This document shows, piece after piece, positions 36,754-48,200 of a stretch of DNA of 64,000 nt. Numbering within the stretch: position 1 is the stretch's first letter; every line of letters starts with the position of its first letter. This DNA is from Cardinalis cardinalis (Eukaryota > Chordata > Aves > Passeriformes > Cardinalidae), in contig JACDOX010000027.1 in NCBI GenBank assembly GCA_014549065.1, positions 2,363,691-2,427,690 of the forward strand, read 5' to 3'. The notes beneath the pieces are model-generated. The model had not been told where the DNA came from. It searched no databases and saw only the letters and a program-made list of their open reading frames with translations. Position numbers and translations under genes: made by a program.

Positions 36754-36881
36754 CCCTAGACTGGATGTCTAAAACCAAATGGGATGAATACGAGTCTCTC
36801 TGTGTGCTCTCGGGGACAACCTGGATCACCTTTTGTTCTCCCTCCAGCTTCTTTCTTTGCTTTGAATCTAGTCCTTGAGGA

Positions 36882-36917
36882 CAAAAAANCAANCAANCAA
36901 NCNANCAAACAAAAAAC
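36882..36917. repeat. (AAAC)n tract with clustered ambiguous bases
   Basis: A-rich AAAC-like repeat with six n within about 16 bases, each at a regular place in the repeat. Length or base calls are uncertain here. Confidence 0.8.
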
Positions 36918-38614
36918 AGTGCTAGCAAAATCATTAGTGTTCTCAAAATATTAGAAGAAACACCATTTAGATTCATGGCATGCATTGGTAAGTGGCTTAT
37001 AAATTAAATTGTTTTCTCTACAGTCATCTANTTAGGACACTAAATTCTGAAGTTAGTATAAGTCTTTTAAGCTTTTTAGACCAGCACACCCAACATTCCC
37101 TTTGACAAAATCATGCATTAGAAAAATCAAGTACTGAAATAAACATCTCCTGGGGCATACAGGCTCTGTGGACATCAAGTAACTGTGTTGCTTTCTGTTC
37201 TTTTCACTCCTGTTTTAAACATCCTGAGTATTGGCTTCTATAATTTCCCTTGGAAGAGGATTTTCCCAATAGGGTAACTCAAGAGGAAAGCACTCATGTG
37301 CTTTAATGGTGACACCTGGGACCACANTGGGGCTCAGAGGTTCCAGGTCTATTACGTGGTCTTGCAGCAAGCTATTTCCTCTGATAGATGTTAGATTATA
37401 GACAAAAGGAAAAAAACCTCCATGACAGAAAGTGAACAAATAGAGGACTGTTCCCTTTATAGGCACATAATGAGAAGAAAAATTATCAAACAGGGTATTG
37501 AAACAGTGTGAGGTACTGAAAAGGAAGGCTTATAGCTCTGTCAAAAGACACATCAGTCTGCAAAGAATGTGTGCTCAATGGTCAGCCCACCAGCAAAGAG
37601 GAGCTGTGAAGATGCCAAAAGACATTAAAATAGGGATGTAGAAGCTTGTGATAAAGGTGGGACCTCNGTTCCCATTACCACCATTGAAGGATCAGACTTG
37701 TGCATTATTAGACATGGTAAGAGCATCAGGAGCACAAAAGATATTGAATAATTAATTTTCTGAGATCTGTGTGCACCCCTCACTGCTGATTAGTGATACA
37801 AAACCTCAAAATATCCAAGAGAGGGAAGCATTCCACTGAATACCAGCAAAAGCGGCTAGTGCAACTCACAGGTGCTGAATGTGGTACCTAAAAACACTGT
37901 AAGCCTGTTTCTTTGGGTGAGAACACGGCTCTCTCACAGCTCTGGCTCACACAAGCAATGCAGCTCCTCCAGCATCACATGGTGCTTGGGTTCCTCGGGC
38001 CCACTGATCAGCTGTGATCACACAGCACCACGTTAGCACAGCTACAGCCCTGACAGCTGCAGCCACAAACAAACAGTCCCAAGGGAACTGCCTGGGAGCC
38101 AGGCCAACCGCTGTGAAACAGTCTGCACCTGTACCAGTGAAACTNCTCGCCTCCCAAAACATCCTGGCAAGTGGTCTGCTGGGAATGATCCCTGAACCAT
38201 GGCAACATGGCAAAACATATCCTGGCCCATGGTAAAACATACCCAGGAAAGACATGGGAGACAGCTAGATGGTCCCATTCAAACTGACCCCATGAAATAA
38301 TTTTAATTATTCAACAATTTGGACAACTCTGTCCTGTGCTCAGGGACACCCCTATGTGCTATTTAATGCTCTGGTGCNGCTGGGACCAAGGTCTCTGAGC
38401 TGTGCAACATTCCCAAAGGCAGCCTGCTGTGTAAAACAAACATCTCAAGNAATTCTAACATAACACTACACCCCAATATGCCCGTGGTCTCCATTGCAAG
38501 GGCTCCTTAATCCCACTCCCCAAAATGAAATAGCAGAAAGTTTACAATCTCTTCTGCTTTCTGCATCCTTTGCTTGCCTAGGACNGATGGAATGGAACCT
38601 GTTGGATTCACATT

Positions 38615-38652
38615 TCTACCTAGACTTTAGCCTTCTCTACCTAGACTTTAGC
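38615..38652. repeat. 21-bp tandem duplication
   Basis: TCTACCTAGACTTTAGC occurs at 38615-38631 and 38636-38652. Two exact 17-base copies at a 21-base period. Confidence 0.85.
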
Positions 38653-39987
38653 ACATTTCACTCTTTCATATTAAGTACTGTATTTAACAGCTTCTTTTCC
38701 TTCCCTCCCTCAGAAAATGCTCCACAGGGCACATGGGAGTATTTTATAGCAGCTAAAATCCCAGGCATGAATGAGAAGATTTGGCTTTATAGCTCTGTCT
38801 TGGGTTTCTTATCACCAAATTCCCGCAGATCAGATTACAATCTGCTTCACTAATACCAGTCCAGAACAAATCTGCTACNCTCATGGTACTTCTACTTGTG
38901 CAGTCAAGATGACTGAAATGGAATTACTCACAGCAACTTGTCCCTAAACTCCTTGCTCTGGATTTCTAGGAAAGTGACAGATGATGGATTCCCATTGAGC
39001 AGCTCTAACCACTATACTCCAGNACTCATTACCAACAGCAATGTTCGAGACCCCAAATGAGAGACATCATTGTTGTATAAGGTTTGAAAAGTTGTCATCT
39101 TCCAAAAAGCACCTGATGAGGCAGGACCACCCTGGGATTTAGTGAGCACACCTGGCTGCACACCCTGCTCACCACTCCCTCACAGAGCACTCCCAGAGGG
39201 ACACATCAGGTGCCATGTATCCACTCATCCCAGCCAAGGGGCTGACTTATCCTCCTGAGGTCCTGGTTCTCTTAATTAACAACAGAAGAAGCCTGATTTA
39301 TACCAAACATCAAACCTTCACACAGCTACATTTAGCCGAGGTGAACCTTGCTGCTTGCTGGGACCTGAAAATTATGGGTATCAGCACAGAGCTCATGGCC
39401 TCCAGAACGTGATCTAAAGTCTGTTTCATCCTTGCTGTCNGTGCCTGGCACTCTCAGGTCTGCCTGCCCTGATGTTCAACCAAACAGCTTCACTTCACTG
39501 AGTAAATCTGGTTGGAAACGGTGCCTCAACCCCAGTTTGTGACAAACAGCTCAACTTCACATTATTCAAATGTCAAATCAGAGACAACTTGAGTANCATG
39601 ACATATCTGGACTGATGGGTCTATACATGAAGTGAAAGTGTCAGCAAAAAACCCACAGCAAAACAACCCCCNAAACNCCAAACCAAAACAAAAGAAGCCC
39701 CAAGGTAAAAATAGGCCTTAAAATAGCTTTCAGCATCAGTGGTTTGTGTTCCTGTGTTCCTGTTCATTTCTCATAGATGGATGAAATACGTGACAAGAGA
39801 CTGATGTGTCAATTTGAAAGACTGCCACACAAAGTCCTAAGTGACGAATTCCTTAAAGCCAGAAACATGAGATATGAAAGCAACCTCTCACCCCAATAAA
39901 ATTTGATAATTTAAGCGACCCATTCTGACTGAGGACACACATGGATTACAGTGTTATTCATATTTTACTGCTAAGAGGGGTACAATC

Positions 39988-39989
<2 letters not shown>

Positions 39990-40018
<29 letters not shown>
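39990..40018. repeat. (TA)n microsatellite
   Basis: A run of TA units with one TG interruption in intron 1. Confidence 0.9.
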
Positions 40019-43000
40019 AAGTTGTATCTTTCTCCCACCTTTTACTGAAGTTTAATTGTTAAAGAAAGGCTTTTTTGATCTGCTTAAGAAATAAGTTAAG
40101 AGAGGTTCAAATAATTTGTGATTTGGCCAGGATCGCACATGCAGCTAGGCAGAGTCATAAGGAAAACCAACAAACAAGTATAGTACACTCCAAAAATNAA
40201 CATAATCTCTGCAAAAATAATTTGAGGAATGAGAGACAGGAGAAAATGTAAAGGAAGCAACAAGCACCATGAAAATTAATTGTAACCAAACAGCACTGTA
40301 TTTTTCTAAATATATGTTACAAATAGCTGCTGCATGGTACAGTGTCATAAAGTTCAAACATCCCTAGTTTCTCTGTTTTGCAATGGATTTCTCTATATCT
40401 CGTTGATATAGAGTTTTGTTGCANTTGCCTACTACCAAAAAATACTATAACATTCTTCCTAAAGTTTATCAAACACTCAACAACTAACTACTGTTTAATC
40501 CAGTTTGCATCATCAATATTTATATTTTAAACTTATACAAAAAACCTCCCCACCTGATACGTCAGGAATGTCTCCCCACTTTCTCTAAAAAGATTAATAA
40601 TTTATTTGAAATACAAGCAGGTAAGTTGCAAATTCAAATAAATTAAAAGTTATAACTTCTCAAAACTTTAAACGACTTTAAGGTGAGGAAAATTTACATG
40701 TTTAGGCTTGGAAAAAAATCAGTAAGCTAATGATTAAAGTGTGAACCTTTTAAGACATAGGCTCTTACAGCTGTCTAAGTTAACTTCTGCTGGGAATCAT
40801 CATGGATGTTGAAATGTTTAGAACCTTGATGTTTAGAATAGAGAAACCAGCTGGTTTTCCACATTCGCTTGGGATATTGGCCCTGAATGCAGTGAATTAA
40901 GCTGAGCTTTGGCCTGGATACCAGTGGTAGCCAATCCATACTGTTGCCTCAAAATCAGGCATGCCTAACAGCCTCCAAAATTGTCTTAGTTTGCCATCTT
41001 TGCTCTGCTGTTCAAAGACAGTGAAATAACAACAACATTTGCATGGCTTGTAAAATGAAGAAAATGTTAAAATTAACATTTCTACAATTAATTTTAAGTA
41101 ACTGTTATTTTTCTCACTTTTTTTTCTTTGCTATTCAACTACAGTTCTGTAAACATGTACGTTTCTCCTCCCTTCAATTTCTTCCACCTGTTTTTGGCCT
41201 CTGTTTTCTTTCTAATAAAAGACCAAAGAAAGACTATTTTATTNTTCCTAAAATGTCAGGTTTTACAGTACAAACCCACTACTGAAACTATTACCAGAGA
41301 AAGTTTTGTGTCCCATACTTCTGGACTAAAAGTTTTCAGTAGCAAATGAAATAAGGTTCTTATACTAAAAACTCCCAAAATATGTTTCCTGAGAAGATAC
41401 AACTTGCATAGGCAAACTCTCTCAGATTAAGGATGGTCGAACTATTTCAAATCTCATTAATAAACCGCCAATATAAACTAATTGGCTTATACGTTCTACA
41501 CCCTTTATTTAGGTACTTGACAACACCAGCTCAATCCATTCTTATTGGATTCAGGAACTCCAAATATGCTATTTCTGTTCAGCAGACTCTTTGCCAACCC
41601 TATTTACCAAGGCAAATGCAGTAAGAGGAACATATTTTCTAAAGGATTAGGAAAATGAAGGCTTTGAATTGTAATTGATCTTGCCTTTAGCAGNGAGTTT
41701 TGCCTGCTTTTGTAGCTGGCAGCCACAACAAAACCTTAAGCAACATATGCCCTGTGGAGTACTTGATGTGTTCAATTTGTTAGCTGCTCTAAGCAGCTTC
41801 AGCAGCCCAGGCTCCGTGTAAGAGCTCACACATCATTACATACCATCACTGAGATGACAAGGGCGTGCAGTGCCTGGAGTTACTACAGTCACTATCCACT
41901 ATTGTTCCCTGAGTGACAGAAAGCGGCCACTCCATGCAAAACTGGTCCTGAATCACTCTGACAGTTGTTCCTCCTTATTCTTTCAGAGGATGATTGCTGA
42001 AGCTCAGAATAGTTAATTATTTTTTTTTTTTACCATTGAGTAATTGGTGAAAAAGGAATATTGTTCAATTTAGCAATAGCTGTGATGGGACTGAGACAAA
42101 GCAAATAGCAGATCTTCTGGTAACAGGGAAAAGCAAGTGCTGTGAACAGTTGGTTTGGTGAGAAAGCTGAAATATAAACATTGTGAAAGAGACATACGCA
42201 ACATGTTTATCAGAATTAAATAGCTGCTAAACAAAACTAAAAATAATAATTGAAATGCAGAGACCCATTGCTTTTCAAAATAAACGTCAGCACAAAGCAC
42301 TGCAGCTATTAATTGCCATATGTCATTGTTCAAGTTCCTCAGACAGACTCTTCCACCAACCTATACTTTCCAGTGTCACANGTGGGACAGAGACACTTCA
42401 TAAAATCATCAGCTTTAGCACCTCATCAACACCAGACACAAGCAGCTGTCACACTGGTCCCTGAGGTCTAAAGGCTAAAGTCACCAGCTGGGTCAAATCC
42501 TTCCAAGTGCCTGTCCCAAGGAAACCCAGGTTTTTCCATTCCAGATAAACACAGCAAATTAAGAGTGACTTGACCAATCAAGGGGTTTTTGAGCTTTGAA
42601 CCAGGCATGAGTTCACTGATTACTTTGTCTTCCTTTTACTCATGTCCCTAATGGGGACTAACCTATATCTGGAAAAGAGGCCTGGATTTTTTCCTTTGAA
42701 CTTATGTCACANAAAATATTTTAAAGCTTTTACTGTTAGGTGTGCCTACAATACAAGGTGACAGGAAAAGTTCTTAACTTCGCAGACTACAGAAGAGATT
42801 AAAAAATTATTTTAATTACTAGCTGGATGTATGGAAAAGATTACCATACGCCATTTTCACCTTTTAGATTTTTATTTGTTATATTGCTACTTCAGTTTTG
42901 TGTGGTGCANCTGACACCACTGTGCAAAGAATTAGCTTTACAGTTTTGCAAGAGTCAGACTAGAGGCCGAAGGAGATGCACCAGNCAAGAAGCTTGGAGA

Positions 43001-44004
43001 GAAACAGCTGGAGGAGCAAGGAGTGAGGAGAAGGAAGAGTCGGGAAAGAACAGCCTTAGCAGGAGTATGCAACCTCCTTTTGCTCTTCTGGAGCCACAGG
43101 AGGAGCAAAGGCTCACTGCCATTTCTGACAAGATCCCAAGGCAGCAGCATGCAGGACAGGCTTGAAAGCACTAACCTTTCCCACAGAGATNGGCTGAAGG
43201 CATGAGCTGAATGGGAGATCCCATGGATCATCCTTGCAGCACCATTAACTTAGGAGAAGTCATGCAGCTAACAAACAGCACACCTCTGCCAGCATGGTCA
43301 TGAAATCAGGGGGAAAAAAGTCTCCTTGACTGAGATGACACTCCCAGCAAAGTTTACAGCAGTTCACAGGCTAGAATGGAGAGTATCACAACGAGAATCA
43401 TGACAACAGCAACCCACTTTCAGAGTGCCTGCAAATCCAACTTGCTTTTGTAGAAGGCTCTCAATGGTCCTTCTGAGGAATAAACTCTCCCTGCCTGATG
43501 CTGTCTGGGTGTCACTGCCAGGACGAGACAGGTCCTGGACACGCTCCCAGACCATCCTCAGCCGCACTATCCTGGGATACAGGATCGGTGCAGCACCAAG
43601 CCCTGACCAGGGCATCTACAGCCGAGCGCGGGCCGCACCGCTGAGCCATCACCCCACAGCCACGACCTGTCCGCGGCTTCCTCCCCGTGTGCAGCAGGCG
43701 GACGGTGGGGTCTGCTTCACCGAAGGGGAACGAGAACTCCCGGGTCAGTCGGAGCAGGGTGACGCCGCCCCGAAGGTCACGCCGGACCGAGTCCCAGGAG
43801 GGCAGGAAAGGGAAGGGAAAGCAAGGCAAGGAGACTCGGCGCTGAGCGGGATGCTGCCGGAGAAAAGCTCTGCCCGGGACACGAAGCCGCCGCCCCAGCC
43901 CCGCCGCTGCCGGGACGCGCTCGGCGGCGGCCGCCGGCAACAAGTGCAGCCCCTGGGGCCGNGCGGGAGCTGCGCCAGAGCCCGGCAGAGCCGCCCGCAC
44001 TTAC

Positions 44005-44063
44005 CCGCCCGTCTCCGCTCCCGAGTCCGCGCACTCGTCCTCGCCGCCGGGCTGCTTCTCCAT
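44005..44063 (-). CDS. FAM124A: FAM124A coding exon 1 (N-terminus)
   Basis: Reading down the minus strand from the ATG at 44063, the exon encodes MEKQPGGEDECADSGAETG plus two bases of the next codon (G20). This resembles the acidic N-terminus of FAM124A, with its conserved DSGAETGG ending. The start context is GCAGCC before ATGG, which has a purine at -3 and G at +4, a strong Kozak context. The donor is GGTAAG, with GT at 44004-44003. The reading frame also stays open upstream through the CpG island, but that part is GC-driven low-complexity sequence and then runs into the assembly gap, so the ATG with family similarity was chosen. Non-coding upstream exons could be hidden in the gap at 44231-44551. 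Confidence 0.93.
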
Positions 44064-44230
44064 GGCTGCGGCGGCGGGGCTGGGGGGGCTCTGGGTGCGG
44101 CGCCGCCGCCTCTGCCGCCCGCCCTGTGCCGGCAGAGAGAGCCGCGACAGAGAGGAGAGCGGCAACGACAGCGAGAGCAGCGCCCGCTCCGCCGGCCCGG
44201 CCCGGCCCCCGCCCCGCGCCGCGGGAGGCA

Positions 44231-44551
44231 NNNNNNNNNNNNNNNNNNNNNNNNNNNNNNNNNNNNNNNNNNNNNNNNNNNNNNNNNNNNNNNNNNNNNN
44301 NNNNNNNNNNNNNNNNNNNNNNNNNNNNNNNNNNNNNNNNNNNNNNNNNNNNNNNNNNNNNNNNNNNNNNNNNNNNNNNNNNNNNNNNNNNNNNNNNNNN
44401 NNNNNNNNNNNNNNNNNNNNNNNNNNNNNNNNNNNNNNNNNNNNNNNNNNNNNNNNNNNNNNNNNNNNNNNNNNNNNNNNNNNNNNNNNNNNNNNNNNNN
44501 NNNNNNNNNNNNNNNNNNNNNNNNNNNNNNNNNNNNNNNNNNNNNNNNNNN
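44231..44551. other. Assembly gap (321 N) in the FAM124A promoter
   Basis: This is a run of 321 N between GC-rich flanks. GC-rich promoters of birds often fail in sequencing, which would explain a gap here. Any first non-coding exon, core promoter or divergent transcript start would be hidden. Reading frames drawn across it are not real. Confidence 0.98.
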
Positions 44552-45182
44552 GGTACGGGCCGTGCCCGGAGCTGGGACAGACACCGCAGGCTGCTGGCTC
44601 CCAAAGGACCCCAGCACATTCACCGTGGCGCTTCAGTGCTCCCTGGCCTAGAGGTGCAGCGCCCCGTGTCCAGTGGAAGTTAAGAGAGATTGTTGGATGC
44701 ATGGACGTTCTNGCTATCCATCCGGTCATGGAACATCCACTGTTACAGCCTTTTATTTGAAGTCTCTCACTGTGCTGGGCTTTCTGCAGCCTCCCCCAGT
44801 GCTGCCTGGCACTTGTTCGTTACATCGAATACTTTGAAATTACNAATTTTTTAGTATTGTTAATATATATTTAGTAATTATTAGTTTCAATAACTTCGAA
44901 ATTACACACAGAAATGGGCAAGGGGTGCTTTCCAACGTGATGAGAATTTCTGTAATGATGCAAAAGGAGGGTTAGAAGCATTTTGAATGCTGCCTGTGAG
45001 GAAATGCTGATGTAGGAAAGCTGAGCGGTGGTGTCCATGAAGTGAGAGCGAAGGGAAGAGTTGTGGGTGCACTCCTGTTGTCTACTTATTTTTTGTTTGG
45101 AAGTGAACACCAATCTCTTTTGCCATCACTTACAGAAATACAAATATCCATCCATGTAGGTGTGAACCAAGATCTCGCCCTG

Positions 45183-45239
45183 CCAAAAAAAAAAAAAAAG
45201 AAAAAAGAAAAAAAAAAAGAAATATAAAAAAGAAAAAAA
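45183..45239. repeat. A-rich low-complexity tract
   Basis: Long A runs broken by single G or T bases, about 57 bases long and 1.1 kb upstream of exon 1. Confidence 0.9.
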
Positions 45240-48200
45240 GTCTTCCCTTAATCTACTGAGCCCATTCAGTCTGTGTCAGATTTTACAAGAGGAGGGGCAG
45301 AACTGATTTGTTAGCTCGGCTCTCTAGAGACCAGCTCTTTGTCTCTTCTGAACCAGGTTCAAAGGTTCAAGCACAAAACTGGGATGGGGTGCTCTATGTT
45401 CCCCACAATGTATATATTGTGGGATTAAATCTACCCCATAACTGGAGGCTTCTTCCTTTAATATTTTGTGGAAGATGCTTTGACAAGTTGGAGTTTTCTT
45501 TTGGAAACTCTCTAACAATCACCAGATTTCTATCAGCTGCAGGCTCTTTGAGAAAGTGGTTGGAAGTAAAAAAAAAAGGTTTTTAAGTAAAAAGTTGTTT
45601 TCTTATACCTTTTCTTATTTATGTCTTACAAGAAAGAAGAAAAATAGTGAAAATCTTGACATTAAAGACATAAAACTGACCAGAATATAAAAGTATACCA
45701 CACAAACCAACCTTCTGTTGGCCTAAGAAATNCTGAACTGGTTTAGTTTGCCACCAGTGCTTTTATATCCATCTCTACATTGCATGGCACTGCTATTCCT
45801 TATTTCAAGCCTGCCAGTGATCTCTCAAGTTGTATATGGCAGCACAAATTAATAGAGACACCTAGCATTGTTTAACAGGCTGTGTGTAGTTCACGCTACT
45901 GTTGTCTCCAGAGGTCTCGGTTCTCTGAAATAATCTGGGTGTAGGTAGGACTCTTGTGAAATAAAAGGAAAGGAGAACACCTTGGGAAGAGCTGTCAAGG
46001 TGGTGTTGCCTTGTTGTAGGAACAAGAAGTCAGTACCAAACCCCAAAGTGCTTATTATGAAACTGGAGAATTCCCATTGCTCCACCTTGGAGAGACACTG
46101 AACTCATGTGCTGTCCTATGGCCTCTCAGCATCATAGAAGGTCAACCTACTGAGTGTCTTCAGAGATTTTTAGAGGAAACTTTCAGCTTCTACTATGCAT
46201 CCAGAATTAGAAAAAAAAATTGTAGTATAGGAAAGCTGGTGTTTGATCTGTTTTGACTATCTGATTGCATGCGTGCATGGTTTGCGTGCGTGTCAATTTG
46301 AAAGCAGATAAATGTTTTCTCATTTTATGTGGAGGTTTTTCACATTAGCATTCCCATAAATATAAGGATTTAGGTATGGAATAAACCCCCTTAATAATCC
46401 CTCTTCCTTTCTGCCCCAGCAAGTTGTTAAAAGCTAGTTTGGACAAAATGCTATTAATGGGGCTCATACAGAACAGTCCTGTGTAGGCACCTACACAGTA
46501 ATTCAGAACATATGGAAACAACCTATTCTAGGCTTTGTGACTGGTAAACTGCCATGCAAAACAATTTACTCACAAAATGAAATTTATACAATTTCTTTTA
46601 GGACTGGGACCAAAATGCTGTGCTTGTCTGCTTCCCAGCTTGCTGAAATCTGAATCACCACATTCAGGTAGGAGGCATTAATATTTTCAGATATTCTGTG
46701 GCATTAGGGGATTCCCCCAAAGCTGGACAGAGGCAAAACTGAGACAACAATTCTTGATTCCCAGCTCAGAGCTCTGTTTTGGGTAAGTATTTTATTCTCC
46801 ATCACTGCAGTGGCCAGAGACAGCCCTGGGCCTCACAAAAGTGGTGTTGGTAGTCTCTGTTACCAGGATTAGACAAACCTGCTTGTCTCTCCGATTCTTA
46901 GCCTACACACATGCGTTTATTTAGCTAGTGCAACTGTGCTTAAAAGCAGGTCACTTTTATTTGCTTTTAAGAGTGGTTACAAAGTGAAATAAACTGACTC
47001 TAGCCACCGTTGAACTGATTTAAGATGTAACCAAACCTCCTTCAGTATTTAGAAATAGGTTTAGTTAAATTGATACATTTCTGTATATAAAATTTTAGGT
47101 GGTCAGCTAATAGATCTTTTCCATTTCTGACTTTTATTATTCTAGTTAGTTTTGTTTAAACATTGGCATATGANGGGATCTGGAATAGATTTTATGCTGC
47201 ATTTAAGATTAATTTATTCCATCTGTCCTGGGGAGGGAAAAAAGAAACATTCAAAGGAAATATATAATTAAGATAGTAAGTAAAGCTACCACAAACTGTA
47301 GGTTCTCTTATTTATATATTTGCCCCATTTAACTCTGTTTTATTCTGGTCTTTCACATAATTATGGTGAAAAGGAGACTTCTCTGTATTAAATTCCAAGC
47401 ATTTAAAAGGTTTTAATGAATGAGGTGTTAACTCCTGCCCCTTACTTAGGTTTTCTCTATTACCTGTACTTCACATTAAGTTCTCTCTACTATTTATTGA
47501 AAAAAGAGAAGGTAGGTTTTAATTACTTTATTATACTTGTGNTGCTGTGATATCAATTTAAAGACAAAGATAATAGTGAAAATATTTCTAAGTTAAATTT
47601 TCTCAAATTTCANGCCTTTTGATTTAATAGCAGTGGTGGCAAGAGCCCAGACACAAAAGTATCAGGGGACTTTGGATCTTCAAAGATGCCAAAAAAGTAA
47701 AGTGTTCTGTTCTCAAAATCAAACACTGAGGATGTGAAATGAACATTAGTTCTGCAGGAAGTTCTCTTGCTCCTACTTNCCTAGACCCAGATCTAAAATA
47801 GGACCTAAGGTACTTAAAAGAAGATGTAAAGTCTGGTTTTATGGCTGTGTTCAAATCTGTTATCNTAGTAAATCCTGCACAGTGGTAATTAGGAGGTGTC
47901 TACCTTCCAGAGGAAACTTCCAATGTGTCTGGGGCTCTGTGTGCAAATTGCCCAAGGTTAACCCTTTTAGCTTGCATCAGCAAAGTTAAGCACCACCTAA
48001 CTGCAACCTCCATCTGCTATAATNTCTGTCCTCACCAAAGCAAATGCAGGCAGCAGATCCTCCTTCATCACACAGTGGTCTCAGTAACTGAGAGCATGGA
48101 GCAGGAGAGCAATAGCTGCAGCCTCCAGCTGAGGAAAGGCAGGTTGGGANGCTGAAAGATGAACTGCATCGGATCATACAGAGACTAAAAGAAAGGGAAG

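Larger units (their letters stand above)
32787..44004 (-). other. FAM124A: FAM124A intron 1 (about 11.2 kb)
   Basis: The intron is phase 2, with GT at 44004-44003 and CAG at 32789-32787. It holds the second solo LTR, an (AAAC)n tract, a (TA)n tract and several short tandem duplications. The right-hand 450 bases belong to the CpG island. No nested gene is supported. Confidence 0.85.
6150..44063 (-). other. FAM124A: FAM124A gene, start codon to stop codon, four coding exons
   Basis: The coding span is assembled from exons at 44063-44005, 32786-32755, 16664-15925 and 6947-6150. Exon 1 leaves two bases of a codon, exon 2 supplies one and leaves one, exon 3 supplies two and ends in frame, and exon 4 runs to the stop, so the frame is kept throughout. 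The product is 542 residues: a short acidic N-terminus, a folded FAM124 core (about residues 32-277) and a serine-rich tail ending in EEEFYI. Identification rests on recognising the core (GRWQTEDHDGN) and the tail (WSFQRSKSLFCLP, DAQETDVDTG) of FAM124A; no search was run. The molecular function of the family is not established. The paralogue FAM124B has been reported to associate with CHD7/CHD8 chromatin remodellers. In mammals the gene lies near RNASEH2B, SERPINE3 and INTS6, none of which is seen here. Confidence 0.95.
43545..44650 (-). promoter_or_regulatory. FAM124A: CpG island and promoter region of FAM124A
   Basis: From about 43545 the sequence turns sharply GC-rich with frequent CpG, in contrast to the AT-rich introns. 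This continues through exon 1 to the gap at 44231 and resumes briefly after 44551. A GC-box type motif (CCCCGCCCC) lies at 44207-44215, about 150 bases upstream of the ATG. No TATA box is visible. The transcription start is probably between 44064 and the gap, or inside it. The long open frames on both strands here are a by-product of base composition. Confidence 0.85.

Noticed and set aside
37940..38290. Possible further LTR or repeat (GC-richer patch with echoes of CCATGGTAAAACATA)
   Set aside because: No terminal motif, target duplication or known family order could be found.
38494..38853. 119-codon frame containing YLDFS twice, resembling the CR1 YLDFSKAFD block
   Set aside because: The repeat is due to a 21-bp tandem duplication and no other CR1 block flanks it.
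43425..44760. Very long open frames on both strands around the FAM124A start
   Set aside because: They run through GC-rich sequence and across the 321-N gap. Only the 59 bases of exon 1 show family similarity.
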